Assembly: GCF_022539665.2 (NCBI RefSeq)
Contig: NC_081331.1
Span: 13,362,638 to 13,426,637 of the forward strand
Length of the DNA: 64,000 nucleotides
Direction of reading: 5' to 3'
Source of the DNA: Daphnia carinata
Lineage: Eukaryota; Arthropoda; Branchiopoda; Diplostraca; Daphniidae
Part shown: positions 49,532 to 62,400 of the stretch, in pieces
How the letters are laid out: the number at the start of each line of letters is the position of its first letter
How positions within the stretch are numbered: position 1 is the first letter of the stretch
The notes under the pieces: generated by a model
Seen by the model: the letters and a program-made list of their open reading frames with translations, nothing else
The model's database searches: none
Told to the model about the DNA's origin: nothing
Program-made: the position numbers and the translations under genes

Positions 49532-52260
49532 ACTTGGACAGAATAAAAAGACAATCGTTTGCTCTCAAATCGCGCTAAAAGTCAGAGGAAAAAAAAACAA
49601 AACAAGGAAGACAATCATCCGACAAAAAAAAAAAAAAGAAAACTGGAACATGGAACAGAAATTAATTTTTGCGATCAATGTGCAACCATTTTTGCTTGTC
49701 TTAGAAAACAAGAAGATCGACAAGATAGCGTTTTCTTTCTTGGAAATGTTCCAGTTGGAAGCGATCAACTGGAACGACATGTTCGCAGACCAACGAGGTT
49801 AAGAGTTTTTCTTCTTCTTTTATTAGATAACCTTTCGTTGAAAATCTCAGAAAACTTTTAAGGACGACTTTAAAAACAAATTCTGATTGAGATTTGTTGC
49901 TGTTATTTGTTTCAGAAGCATCCTGAAAAAAAAAAAAGCAGGGCGTTTTAATTTGTTCCAGACTCTTTGCATCGTTCAAGAGGTCGATATCTTTTCTCTC
50001 AGCAAGCGTCTTCTATTCTCGTGTTTGAACGTTGGCGCCCCATCAGTTGGAGAAAATGCTGGACCACGAAAAGACAGTCCCTTTGGAGGTGCTGTCCCGA
50101 CGATCAAAAGTGACAGGTCGTCCCCCTGTTCTTCTTTGAAAATAGGCGCCCAAGAAATAAAACCATCAGTTTGAAAAATACACACAAATAGAGGCGTGTG
50201 TTCCTTCTCTCTTTGTCTCTGTCTACATCTTCTTTCAACATCCACTGCGTGGGGATATTTTTTAGCCTAAAAGTTAATCAGTTGAAATGGTTTTCTCTGT
50301 TTTTTTATTCGTTACGCACACAGTTTTATTTCCTTCCGTTCCCTTCTTCTTTTTTTTTTTTTTTTGTTTCTCAACATTTTCTTTTGTTTGAACGGGAGTT
50401 TCCACTTGTCAGGCAGAACACGCCTGTTGGAACACGCACAGCTCGATTTGTCACCGTCCCTTTTTTTATTTCTGTACTTAAAAAAAAAAAAAAAGATTCA
50501 AAAAGTTTTTTGGAAAAAAATGCGAAGAGAGGGTGGGGGGATTGGGTATGTTGTCCATGTTCCTATTCAATCAAAAAAAAAATAATAGGAGAGATTGTTA
50601 GACGTGCTTATCGTGTAGAGCGTTCCGGCAGAGGTGTTCCAGTCGGACTGCCACGCCCTGTATACGGCCGACATCAATCAAGAAGACGGGGGAGGGACAC
50701 ACACACATTTTTTTTTTTTGGAACAAACTTGAAAAATCTTCTCCCCCTTTTTTTATTTTTTTTTTTTATCCATACGCCGCCATGTGTTTCATTCGAATGT
50801 CCGGAACCGGGTCTTACATGAAAATTTCGATTTTTCATGCAACGCACAAACTCACGAGAAGGGAGGGGGAGTGCGCTGAAATTGTTTTATGATGATTAGG
50901 TTTTCCCCCTTATTTCGAATTTTTTTGCCTTTTGTTTAACTTTAAAAAGAAAAAAGAGCTGCTCTTTTGTGTAAATAAAAGCTGCATATTTTGAGGATCG
51001 TTGTCCTTTTCCCCCGTTTTAATTTTGTTTATTGACCGAAGAAAGAAGAGAATATTTATCCTATAGTCTATAAAAATCCCCTGTGCAACAGAGAACTTTG
51101 CTATTTCCAGGACACGGAGAGGGGCTGCGATGTTTAGCTAGATGGATAGTATTGCTCTGCTTAAAAAACATTAGTACCGCCTGCAAGTCGGGATACGCTT
51201 ATAGCCTCTGGAACACACCAGTTTTTTTTTTTTTTCAGAGACGCTTACACGTATCTTGTGAAAGAGACTATGAGACGTTGCTTGATTTCTAACCAACAGC
51301 CGCACAAAATGGGGCAACATTCTTTTCTTTCTTTCTTTCTTCCAACTGCTTGGAGAAAGGTTCAATTTTCGTCACCCACACACGTCACTTCTGGAACAGT
51401 TTTTTTCTTTATACAAGCGGAGGAGGGGAACGAACATTGAGTCAGCTATTCAGTAAAAGCAGGAAGTCGGTAAAGGAAACTGTTATTTCATTTAAAAGAC
51501 AAGGTAAAAAATCTAAACTTAAAATCATAAATTTTGTATTCGTGTGCCGCCATTTTCTTTGTGATTCACAAAAAAAAAAAGGGGGAAATGTGTAACAATA
51601 TTTTGGGTTGTTATATTATCTGTTCTATTGTACGGCACACATCGAACGTCCTAACTGGATTTCAAAACTCGAATCTTCTTCTTCGTTCTTTGTTCGGTGG
51701 GTGTTCCAGAGACCAAGGCGTTACCGCTGTTTATTGTTATCCTCTCATTCATGAAATTCCATTCGAATCGAAAATGAATGAGAGGAAATGATGAGTGGGA
51801 GGAAAAGGTTTTCCCTTCTCTTTCATTGTTCAATAACTCGAAAAGTCCTAAATAGTTTCAATGGGCATACACCGTGGCCGGCTGGTCGTCTGGCCGGCAC
51901 CACACACACACGCTCTCTCTGATGTATCGCGGTAAGTTCCACGGTTCAGAAGGCTCCCCAAAAAAACATTTCGTTGACTGGTGGTCATATCTGAATAGGT
52001 CGACTTATTGTCAGCATCGAAAAATACGAGGGAAATAAATAAAAGAAAAAGAAAAAAAAATCTTGTCTAGTATTTATACTCGTTGATATGCCCTGTGTGT
52101 GTGTGTTCCAGGAGCGACAAGTCCGGTAGCTTTTCTTTTTTGTGCGTGTGAACCATCAGCTGCGGCTCAACTCATCGTTTTGTTCCACGTGTCACACATA
52201 GGACTTTTAAAGGAGAAATAGAGTATAGCTTTTTGAACTCTACCAAGTTCTTTTCAAATT

Positions 52261-52275
52261 CCCCCCCCCCCCCCC
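52261..52275. repeat. C(15) homopolymer
   Basis: An uninterrupted C run between an AT-rich flank and a T-rich flank. Confidence 0.95.
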
Positions 52276-53128
52276 TTCAGAGGAGCTTTTCTTTTGGTGT
52301 GTGCAGCGGTTCCCTCTTTATGCTGCCTATTATTTCCCAATGTCCGGATGATGTGAATCCGCTGATTTGTGGCTATTTTTTTTTAATATTTTTATCCTTC
52401 CCCATTCAGAGAACGTTGATCTTGGAGCGGGGCAGTCAAAGTCAGAGATGCGTTCGTGGGGAGGATTAACACACACAAAAAAAAAGGTGACCTCTCCAGT
52501 TCTCTTGGCCGAAGAAAAAAAAGGTATGAATGCATAAGCAGCTTAAAATGATTAGATTTCATTTGTTTTCGCGGCTCTCTTCAACCTGCCCGTTAAGCGC
52601 GTCAAGTCCCTGTGTGCAAAGAGACACTGACAGACTTTTAAATCATTTCTTTTTTTTTCGAAAACGCTTCTGCGTTAAGAAAATAAAATGGCTTGAAAAT
52701 CATTTTCGACTGCAACGTTATTTCGCAGTTGCTTTAAAAAAAAAAAGCCACGTTTGGTAAGCATTGACGTAAGGGGGACAAAACAGCAATAAAAATATGA
52801 TCCATCGATCAGATAATGACACTAACATTGCGGGTGGTATAATAATACTATACACGGATCGTTATAAACGTCTTTTCCCACATACACAGTTTTTGTGGCC
52901 ATATAAAAAAAAGGAAGAAGACCATCTTTTTTATATATATATATTTTTTTTTGTCTATTGAATTGCGATAGAATTCACGATGTTATTCTCCATCGATGTG
53001 TACAATGCAAAGTATATCCAATCTTGGTTGTTATTGTCAACCGCGCACGGTTAGCGGTTGACCGCCAATGCTTCCATGAAGAGAGGGGGTATTCCTTTTG
53101 CGAAGGGTCTATACCCCCACAGCGATGT

Positions 53129-53147
53129 TGTGTGTGTGTGTGTGTGT
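53129..53147. repeat. (TG)n microsatellite
   Basis: This is a perfect TG dinucleotide run. A second, trinucleotide run (AAG)7 follows at about 53309-53330. Confidence 0.9.
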
Positions 53148-56100
53148 CTGATCTTTCTTTGTATTAAAGACCACACCTGGCTGGGAAATTCATCCTGGGT
53201 TTCTGACTTTTTGACGGTACAATACCCATCGGTAGATCCCCCTATTCTATCAGTTCTTTCGGAAGAATGCCAAAAACTCTACGGGAGGTTTCGGTTGTGT
53301 ACTGGAACAAAGAAGAAGAAGAAGAAGAAGCGAAAAACGTTTTTGAGAAAAAAAATTTTTTCCCGTAAAGATCACAACAAACTCGAAACATTTTCAGCTG
53401 CTTCTTCTTCTTTTTTTGCTATTGTTCAATGTCGCAGTTTGTGTTCCAGTTTTCTCAATGGCAAACAAGGGACGAGAGACACGTACATTTGTAGAAGAGG
53501 ACGGGTTGCGAGAGAGATCGATTGTTGCTTGTCTACTGACTTCCTTTTTCTGTATAAACAATTATAACGATTTGTTTTGGAGAATATTATGGATGATGGG
53601 TGTCTTGTCAAAAGGTCCATTTTTGCTCAAGTTCCACACACCTGAGTTTGTGTATGCCCATCCAAACTTTGGGTTGTCATTTTCAAATAATTCTTCTTTC
53701 TTTTTCTTGTTTGTTTGGGGGAAAATGATGTCACAGACATACCGTGGCGGTATCCTGGAACAGTTTATCTACCGCGCCTTTCACACTGGGGAAAATGTTC
53801 TTCAATTTCTTGTTTTGATAACAAAAAAAAATGTAATAAAAACTGATGGTAGGCAAAAAGGCTTGTGGGTGGCTCAATCAAAATCGTTTTCTTCTTCTTC
53901 CTTTTTTATTACGTTAAAAAAGAAACGGATAAAAAAAAAGCGACTGTCCAGTCCCGAAAGGGGCACGGCGAGTGGGGATCCATTAAGTTTAACGACTTGG
54001 GCAAAAAAAAAAAAAAAAAAGATGGTCGCCATCGGACACTGCGCTACTGTTGATAACAGGGTAACAAGCCAATGAGGTTTGTGGGCTCAAGTGGGCTGCA
54101 TATACCCAGCTTCCCATCGTAGTGTGAGAAAATGATTTCTTTCTTTTTGAAATATAAAGAAGACGAAACAAAAAGAAGAATACTGGAACAGCAGCTGTTT
54201 TCTTCTTCTACTGGTAAATCGATAGAGTTAAAAAAACATCCAAAATTCAAGGTGTTTCATTGAAGACAAATGAAAAATTCTATACACATCGTTTTTATTT
54301 CCTTTAAGTTTGTGGCTTTTTACGGTGCGCGGCCGATCCGTCGCGCATTTTTCTGGCCCGCAACGGGTTTCCCTGTTATGTACACGTGTGTATATGGTAG
54401 TGATGGGTTACGGCGCACCCGGCCGTCAAGTTTCACCCGTCAGTCCCGTCGTGAGCCGCACATAAAACATTTTCTCCCGCAAAAAAAAAAAAAAACGAAA
54501 TCATTTTTTTTGACTGCCAGCGTGCCTTGCCTATATATTTTTTTTTTCTTGTCTTCTATAGATGTTTCACGATCCCCACTAAAATGGCGGATTGAAATGG
54601 CTTATCTCTATAGTCTTTTTATTTTTACGATTTTTTTTTTTTCTACGTTGTTGTTTGTATCTTTTTTTCTCTTTTTAATATGTTGATTTCTCTGCCCGCT
54701 CCCATCCGTGAAAAATCTTTGGATAGGTCCTTTTTTTTTTAAAAAAAAAAAAAGATATATAAAAAAAACAAATCGATAACAAGAGTATCGGATGACTCAC
54801 AAGATCTTTTACTTTTCCTCCCTCAAAAATGGATTTTTTGGATGTACGTGGAATAGCGGAAGAACAATCCGGAATAACAAAGTTCTTCAACATCTGAGAC
54901 AAAGGTTAAAAAAGTCTTCAAGAGGATTATACACACAATTCATCAAAACGTTTAAAAGAATTTTTTTTCTTTCCCAAGCCGCTGGAAAAAGGACGTAAAT
55001 GAGATACCATTTTTCACGGCCATGCCATGGAACACACGGTAATACGAGAGAATTTTATAGAGTGAAAGGCACGCGCCTTTTGTGCGTGTTTATAATATCA
55101 AAAAAGACGAGCGTCTCTTTTGCCAGGTTCTCCTTTGATGTCCATATACATATAAAAAAAAAAAGCACAAAAGATGTGCAGGAAGGGGGGAGGTGACGTC
55201 ACTATGCTCACGCAGTTTTTGATGATAAAAAAAAAAAATTCAAAACGAATAGCGCGGCGGGGATAAAAAAAAAAAAAGAATCAGCTGTTTTCTCAGGAGA
55301 GCCATTCTCTTCATTATCGTCTCGATTCATCAGCTCTTGATGAATGATGATCTATCCTCGATCCATTTCAGAGCCCCGCCCCGTTTTCAATGTCTATTAT
55401 ATCCCGCTGGCTACTTTCCTCATTTCTTTATATCTTTCATCTTTTTGTTTTTTTGTTTTGGGGTGTCGTCGTTCGTTTGAACGCAAATTGTTTTTTTGTT
55501 TTTTTTTCACGATGCACGTTGCTCATTATCTATACAAAAAAGGGGGGAAGTGTGTTCAAGCTGATATAATTTCGAAAACAACGTTCCATTTTTCAACGAC
55601 TCGATTATGGAATTTGAAAACGCGCGTCGGCATTCCGTAAGAAATGACGAGGTTCACCGCAATTTTGAAGCCGCCCTGTAAAATGCGGTGACGTTTCAAT
55701 TTACCACCGTCGTGACAAATGCAGTCGTGTCGAGTTTCTTCTTTCTACCGCCTTTTCCTGTTCTCTCTTTTGTCAGTTCAAACATTTTTTTTTTTTTTTT
55801 TTCGACGTACAACAGGCTACTATTTATTATTAATACAACGTTTCCGGTATTCTTCTCAAATGCACGACCATGGCAATTCAAAACGAATTGTCTCCCTTTT
55901 TCTTTTTTTTTGCATCTCATTAGTTTTAAATATTTCCACTATATACATCGATGTTGTAAAAGAAAAACGGGGGACGTTATTTAGATTCGCCAACACGCGT
56001 AACGTCAATCATAAAACGACGCAATTTTGACTGCGATTCAGAGAACGAAAGCGCCAATAAAAATGGATTTAAAAAAAAATATGCCCCGTAATAAAATGGC

Positions 56101-58804
56101 ACATCAGATGAATAGAAATAAATGCATTTAAACAAGCAGCAACACAAAAAATTGTGAATCGTTCTATCGGTGAAGTCGTAAACATCACTTTGCACGACTA
56201 CCAATATCTTTGGCCGATAATAAAGTGGTTTCTAACTAAACAGCCTGTCAAACGATGTCTGATTCGTCCCCGTTTATTTTTTGTGTGACATGTCGCAGAG
56301 CATTTCCACTGAAAATAATAGATAACCATCCCCTCCCCTGTTTAATTTGTATTTCTAGTCACGATGTCGTGCGTGTGTGGAACACTTTGCAAGCATTGGA
56401 TTCTATTATGGAACCACCTTATATATCATTTTTTGGCTTGGTCTTCTTGTTATTCAACTCGGACACATTCTCACGCTTCAATGGCGCGTATTGAAAAAAA
56501 AGGGGGGGGATTGCGCATAATTTCTTTATTCTGTCGTATGTAAGAAAATGAGAGGCAGAATGTCCCTGGAACGGCCGTCCCTGGAATAAATCAAACATCC
56601 CGCGAGGTAAAAGAACTTTCGATTTTTTTTTTTCTTTAACGGGACAATTGTGTTTCGTTCAACGACTCTACCACGACAACAAGAAAACTCAATTGAATTC
56701 ACGTGGGCACGTCGAGTTTCTAGGCAGTTCGTGACACGCCTCAAATAAGAAGAAAAAAAAAAAACGTCGTGACACATAAAGAAAAAAACTAGCGAACAAA
56801 TCGTCCACTTCCTTGATGAATCAATTCACCGGCGCGTCCGGCACCTGGAACCAATTCTTTTCCGTCCATCGTTCCGCGTTCTCTCCCCCCTTCACGCAAG
56901 AAGGATGGAATAATGGTCCCCCCTCTTTGCGTGCCACAAAATGTCACCAAGATCACGTCTCTGCGTTTTCGAAGAAAAGCAGGTGCCACTTGGAAGGTTA
57001 TCCCTTGAAAATCCGTTAAAGTTGAATAAATAACGGCGTGACAAATGGACGTTAACTTTGTATGGAAAGAATCTAAAGAAAAATCAAAACGAAGAAAGTT
57101 TCATGGCCAAAAACTCCCGAACGATTGTTATAGAAACGGTAACGTTCATAGCTAACGGGGTGGTCTGTGCTTAAAAAAAGCAAAATAGATTTCAGAAGAA
57201 TAAATATTTGTGATGGGCCACAAGGTGTACAATGATCAATCAACGTGCCATTCACATCAGTTTGTGTGGCTGTTGATGACTGTTCAGCGAGTTTCTTCTT
57301 CGAGTGTTTGTCAATTGTTTGGTCAATTAGCTTCTCTGAAAACTTTCTTATTCTCGTACTAAATTCTTTTTCTTCCTCAAAAAAAAAAAAAAAAATAAAA
57401 ACCAGCAGCCAGAAAGTCTCAAGTGGATGACACTCTGTTTCTTTTATTTTGGACGAATGGGCTTCGAAAAGAAATTATTTAGACTCTACAGGACTATGTA
57501 GGGTTAAAAAAGAGAGAGTTTCGCATGAGAGGCATACAGTTTTTGGGCTTTTACAATGGCTTCCAGTGTTACCTGATATTGTTAAATCCACACCTGGTGG
57601 GCAAACATTGAAAGTCCATTAGTGGCGCAGCCTCAACGTTGTTCTTTTTCTTTTTCTGTTTGGTCTGTGTCTGTCTGATTGTTTGTTTTTTGTCTGGCTG
57701 TTGTTATTGTATGCACCCAGCGGACGAAACATTATCAAGCGATAACGTCCAACATTCTTGCATTTTAGAACCTTTTATTCCTTTTGATTCCTCTTATATT
57801 TCCGTCCACTTCAAGTCGTTTCCTTGAGGCTGATGTTTTCACTTTACCTTATAAAAACAAACAAGGAACTAAATAATTCTTTTCTTTTTTTTTTTTATGA
57901 ATAAATATTTTGTACTCCTCTGTTTGTTTACCCCCCTCCAAAGTCTGCCCCCCCCCAATACAGGGGGGCAGTTATTTACCTGTAAGCCAAAACGCAAGCA
58001 GGTCGGCGGTAGAAAACGTTCGTGGGTAAAGATTGAAAAGGAATTTTTCTTTGCTCGAAATTGAATTGTTATTCACTCAAACAGGTTTTCATTTTGTTTT
58101 TCTCGAGGGTGGCATAGGAGGCTATTGCTGTCAGTCTTTGAAGAAAACGTTCTCTTATATAAGTAGGATTTCAATCGACTTTTCAAAAAAAAAAAAAACG
58201 GAGAAGATAACGAGGTGGGAGTGAATTGGTTGGTGTATCTAACTTGAACGAAATGATGATGATGACCACCTTTTTTGTTTGTTTCCTAAAGGTATTTTTC
58301 ACCGAGTTTTTCAGCTCCTCCACGCCCACATCCTCCTTTGTTGACCCCACTACAGCTCTTTGCGTGGTTATCTATCTCTATCTTGCCTCTTTTTTTTTCT
58401 GTTTGTTTCTGTCCCGCCGCAAGCATGCCACAACTGGTAATCAACTCTTGATGCTGGCCCCTCCGCCGGTCAGTTTTGTGCTGGACCACCGGGCAGTGTA
58501 CATCGAATCCCACTCGACGTTATCCACGAAAAAAGACAAAACGAAAAGGACTAGAAGGAGAAGCTCTTGCTCAGCAATGGCCATCGCATGATGTCTGGCT
58601 TTTTCAAAAAGTTGGCCAATAGCGCGCCGTAATTTTCAAAAGTCAAGAGGCTATTTCTTAAAGCTGCCGCTTATTCGAATTAGATTTATGAAAAGAGCCC
58701 GATTGATTGAGATAACGGACAAGAAGGGCGCAGTAATAAATCATGACAGCTAAAAGAGCTTCCATAGATATATAGGTCAGCATGCGCAAAAATTTAAATG
58801 GTGG

Positions 58805-59480
58805 ATGGCAGCCGGCAATCGCTTTCTACCATGGAATAAATCATTTTCTTTAGAAAAAAGAAGAAATACAGTAGTTGCATTTCGTTGCGCTTATTTAGAG
58901 TTGCCCTTCGACTTTAGAATGCCAAACTCTGGCCGGGGGAATATTATCATACACGAAAATGGAGAAACAGAGGAGCGAGCGTTGCAGGTGAGTTGCTCAA
59001 CCACTCTACTAAGAAAAAATGCGAAGAAAAATAGATAATTGAGATGCATGTGGCTTGTTAGTCAACTTTTTTTTTTCTTTCTTCCTTGACGTGGGGGAAA
59101 TGATGTGACGTTGACGTGCGTGCCCGCTTTTGAGAAAAAAAAGCAAAAACAAACAAGACAATTTGAGGGCAACTGTCCGTTTGCCATCAGGTGCACGATT
59201 CGAAAAAGAAAAAGGTCTTTGTTAACGCCTGCAAAAGATGTAGTAGATCCTCGCCTGCGGTTTTTTTTTTTTTTTTTTGTATTTTAATCCCCCCCTCTTT
59301 CATTTTGGAACGCTGATTCCTCCGGCTAAATATGCGGATCTTGCCTTCTAGGTTGAAAAAAAAAAAACCTGTGGATGAAGATGGGGCTGTGATCGACATC
59401 GTCAGATACTCTCTGTGCACAGTATACACCAGTGAAAGAATAATATATATATGCTCTATGATTATTTATTCATATACAAC
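58805..59480 (+). CDS. Candidate exons of an unknown plus-strand gene
   Basis: No family is recognised. An open frame from ATG 58805 (or the internal ATG of MPNSGRGNIIIHENGETEER) reaches a perfect CAG|GTGAGT donor with exon end 58987, phase 0. A GCCATCAG| acceptor allows an in-frame continuation at 59191 reading VHDSKKKKVFVNACKRCSRS, but that exon has no good donor. A TTCTAG| acceptor at 59350-59351 opens a stretch reading KKKKPVDEDGAVIDIVRYSL. The first piece is the best supported. The others could be chance frames in A-rich DNA. The gene, if real, would need transcript data to define. Confidence 0.22.
59261..59278. repeat. T(18) homopolymer
   Basis: A long T run typical of the right half of the window. 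Confidence 0.9.
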
Positions 59481-62400
59481 GCAACCGATGGTGGGCCAAT
59501 CTGTTTTCCTTACCTGTGATGGCAGGTTACAATTATCTTTTTGTTTTTTGTTTACTCAATCGCCCATGGTTGTTATTTTAAAAATTTCAAAAAAGTTAGA
59601 GGGATTGCAGCGGGCCCACCCGCGCCGGTAATCAGCTTCTTATATCCAGCCCCCCCTCTCTTATTCTTCCATCAATTGTTTCAAACTTGTATTTCGTGAA
59701 TGCGTATATATCTACTGACTGCTTATGTCATTAGATTTACGTGGGTCGTGTGCCTCCTCCCTGCTCATCTTCTATGTTACTTGGCTTATAATATCATTCA
59801 GACCCACATAGCTAAATAAAGATGCTGCAATCTTCGGTGGGTGGCCCCACCAAGAAGGGCATCAATTATAAGCCACTCATACATTTCTTAACATTTTCCA
59901 ACTTTATATGCGTATGTTTTTGATATCATCAAAATTTCATTTTCGTGTGGTAGCATTGCGGCATCGTATTTGCTATAAATAACTAGTCAGCACACATCCC
60001 GTTGGCTTCGCTTGAATAATAATAATAAATAATTTGATGGATTTCTTTAAGATTTTCTTACGAAAAGCGGCAGAAAAAGGACCTTCGTTTGCATAGAGTT
60101 TTCAAAGTTTTCAAGACGGAAACAAGTTCTTTTTTTTTTTTTTTTAAACATTGGGGGAATCTATAACTGACTACCGGCTGCATAAGTATTCTTTCTCGTT
60201 GTTTCATTGCGCTTCGGTCCTCAAGAAAGGTGGCGTGTAGTGGACCGTGTACACGCAATCGCTTCATTAGTCATACTAACCCCCTCCCCCCCTCTCGTTC
60301 TGTATAACCCCCACATTTTCCTACCTTTCTCTACTTAAGTAAATTCCGTGGCTCCGGAATACAAAATTCTCCAGCACCGCAGACTTTTATTTTTTTTAAT
60401 AAAAATAATAATACAACATTTAAATAAATAGAGAGAGAGAGAGAGAGTCCAATTTTTTTTTCCACCTGGAACTGCCTCCTCTTTGTCGTGGACAATGTCA
60501 GCCACTTGGGAAAAAAAGAAACACGGAAGTTGGCAAGTTGTCTTTTCCCATGGAATATTGGTAGGGCTAATGGACCTAGTAGATTCTTTGAGTACATCAT
60601 CATCGGTTACAATCAAAAGAAAATAAATCCCACCAAAGGAAGACAATCCGCTGTAGGCGGAGTATCTGCCAAACGTCAAAAAGCTGAGAGCGAAAAGGAA
60701 AAAAAAAAAGAAGGACTCCTCCCAAAAAAAACAAAAGACGGTCGACTTGTCAATACTTCGATGAAGCGAATGTAGATATACGCAAGCGTTTGCCTCTTTG
60801 ACATCTTCTCAACGAGGATCAACTGCTTAATGTCAACATTTTTTCCATATGTCCCTTGCGTTTTCTCGTCAACGCTTTTTTTAAAAAGAATCCTCCAGCT
60901 GTCAGAGTACAAGAAAATGGCTGACGATGATTCCTCCTTCGATTTTTAAAACGGACCTCAAAAATCCTTTTTTTTGTTCTTCTCCGTTCCATGTGGGAAT
61001 TTCGTACACAGACATTTTTTGTCTTGTATTTCCCTTTGATCATTGACGTGTGTGTGTGTGTGCGCCTTCCATTTTTCACAAGTCCCTTGATGGATCTCCA
61101 CCCTTTTTTTGCCGTAATGAAGGGCCAAGTCAATCAACGGAGTATATCGTATGTGTGTGTGTGGGAAACACGTATACGAAAATGAAAGCGGAGGAGGGGG
61201 GGATATTCCGGATGATAGTGGAAGGAACCATTAGGGCTTACGGCTTCATTTGCCATGCTAATCCAGGTTCCATTGGGTGCATCTTTTTGTATCTACGGCT
61301 CGTACGGCTAACTGCAGTGCATCCTATACATCCATTGAAAACATCCTCCTACACAAGGCACACACACACCCCGTGTAGGATTGATCGCTTCGTTGGGCTT
61401 CTCTATTGCGATGCCTTTTAACGTTTTGGCACAGAAGCCTGGAATAAAAGAAACCTTATTGTTAATTGTTATTATCGCCATTTGCAGTCAGTAGCTGAGA
61501 AACAAGCACACGCACGGCATTCCTTATTATCTTGTCTCCAACTGTTTCCCATCAAAAGTTCGTATTTATTCATCATCATCAGACACATACGCGGAAGCTG
61601 AGATTTCCTCCAGAATAGTTTGTTTCCCTTTAAGAAGAATCTTTTTTGAGAAAGAGAAGAAGAAGAGGAAAAAAATGATGAATTCAAACATCTTATACCC
61701 CCCAGTGTTGCGTTCACGGTTATTGTTAGAGGAAACTGTCCGTGTGTGTGTGTACAACTTGACAACTTATTCAACTATCCGGGCTCTTTTTTTTTTCGAT
61801 AGTTTTTTTACCGCAGTTATCCATCATGTGAAAACTCGGAGAATAGAAAACAAGACAAGGTTATTATTTATTTCTCTTCTCTCGAAACGTTAAGAATTTT
61901 CGTTACGTTTAAAGGAGGAAGACGACATTCAAGGTTGATGGTTTTTTTTTTCAAGAAAAGCGTGAATATTATATTGTATACACGACCTTGAATTTGCGTC
62001 TTTCTCATCGTTTCGAATGACAAGTGCATCGTGACTGTCGGGATAGAACAGTTATCACTTCAATTCCCGTGGAAAATGTGAAAGAAACGTTAACACATAC
62101 TGCCTTATGCGTGTGTGTGTTAAAGAATAGCTCTTGCACGAACCCCTCTCTAGTCTACATATTGACTGTTTATATCCGGCGTTCTCAATGTATTATTCAA
62201 CACGATCGCTCAAGACACACGGAAATCTGTGCAATGCATTTTTCTATTTTAAATTTCTTTTTCTGAAGGGTGGAATAACGAGAGCCATATAGAACGAAAG
62301 ATCTTCATCATCTTTCCCACCAGTTCAAAAAAGAAAATCACAAGCGTCTAAATATGATAAGTCAGAGGCTGCACACATACATGCATTCAATCGTTTTTCA

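Larger units (their letters stand above)
40891..54190. promoter_or_regulatory. Cluster of 20 TGTTCCAG / CTGGAACA elements
   Basis: Exact 8-mers start at 40891(-), 41440(+), 42112(+), 42516(+), 43618(+), 44061(-), 45716(+), 49523(-), 49642(-), 49747(+), 49954(+), 50635(+), 51208(-), 51391(-), 51702(+), 52104(+), 53302(-), 53442(+), 53755(-) and 54183(-). Eleven are in one orientation and nine in the other. Chance expectation for 13.3 kb on both strands is about 0.4 at even base composition. Flanking sequence is not shared beyond the core, so these are not copies of one repeat unit. A role as binding sites of one factor is inferred; the factor is unknown. Confidence 0.6.
49532..58804. other. 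Gene-poor region, dense TGTTCCAG part then plain
   Basis: No supported gene. From 49.5 to 54.2 kb there are 12 of the exact 8-mers plus one 7-mer match at 49769. Beyond 54.2 kb only 7-mer matches at 56566 and 56845 were seen. A CRE palindrome TGACGTCA lies at 55194-55201. Long frames at 50.2-50.8 and 53.4-54.1 kb are rich in Phe, Lys and Ser runs and are not believed. Confidence 0.5.

Noticed and set aside
50198-50821. 207-codon plus-strand open frame
   Set aside because: It is dominated by Phe, Lys and Ser runs from T and A tracts, with no domain and no splice context.
53416-54075. 219-codon plus-strand open frame
   Set aside because: The second half is Lys/Ser/Phe low complexity from homopolymers. 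The first part has no recognisable family. It overlaps three TGTTCCAG sites.
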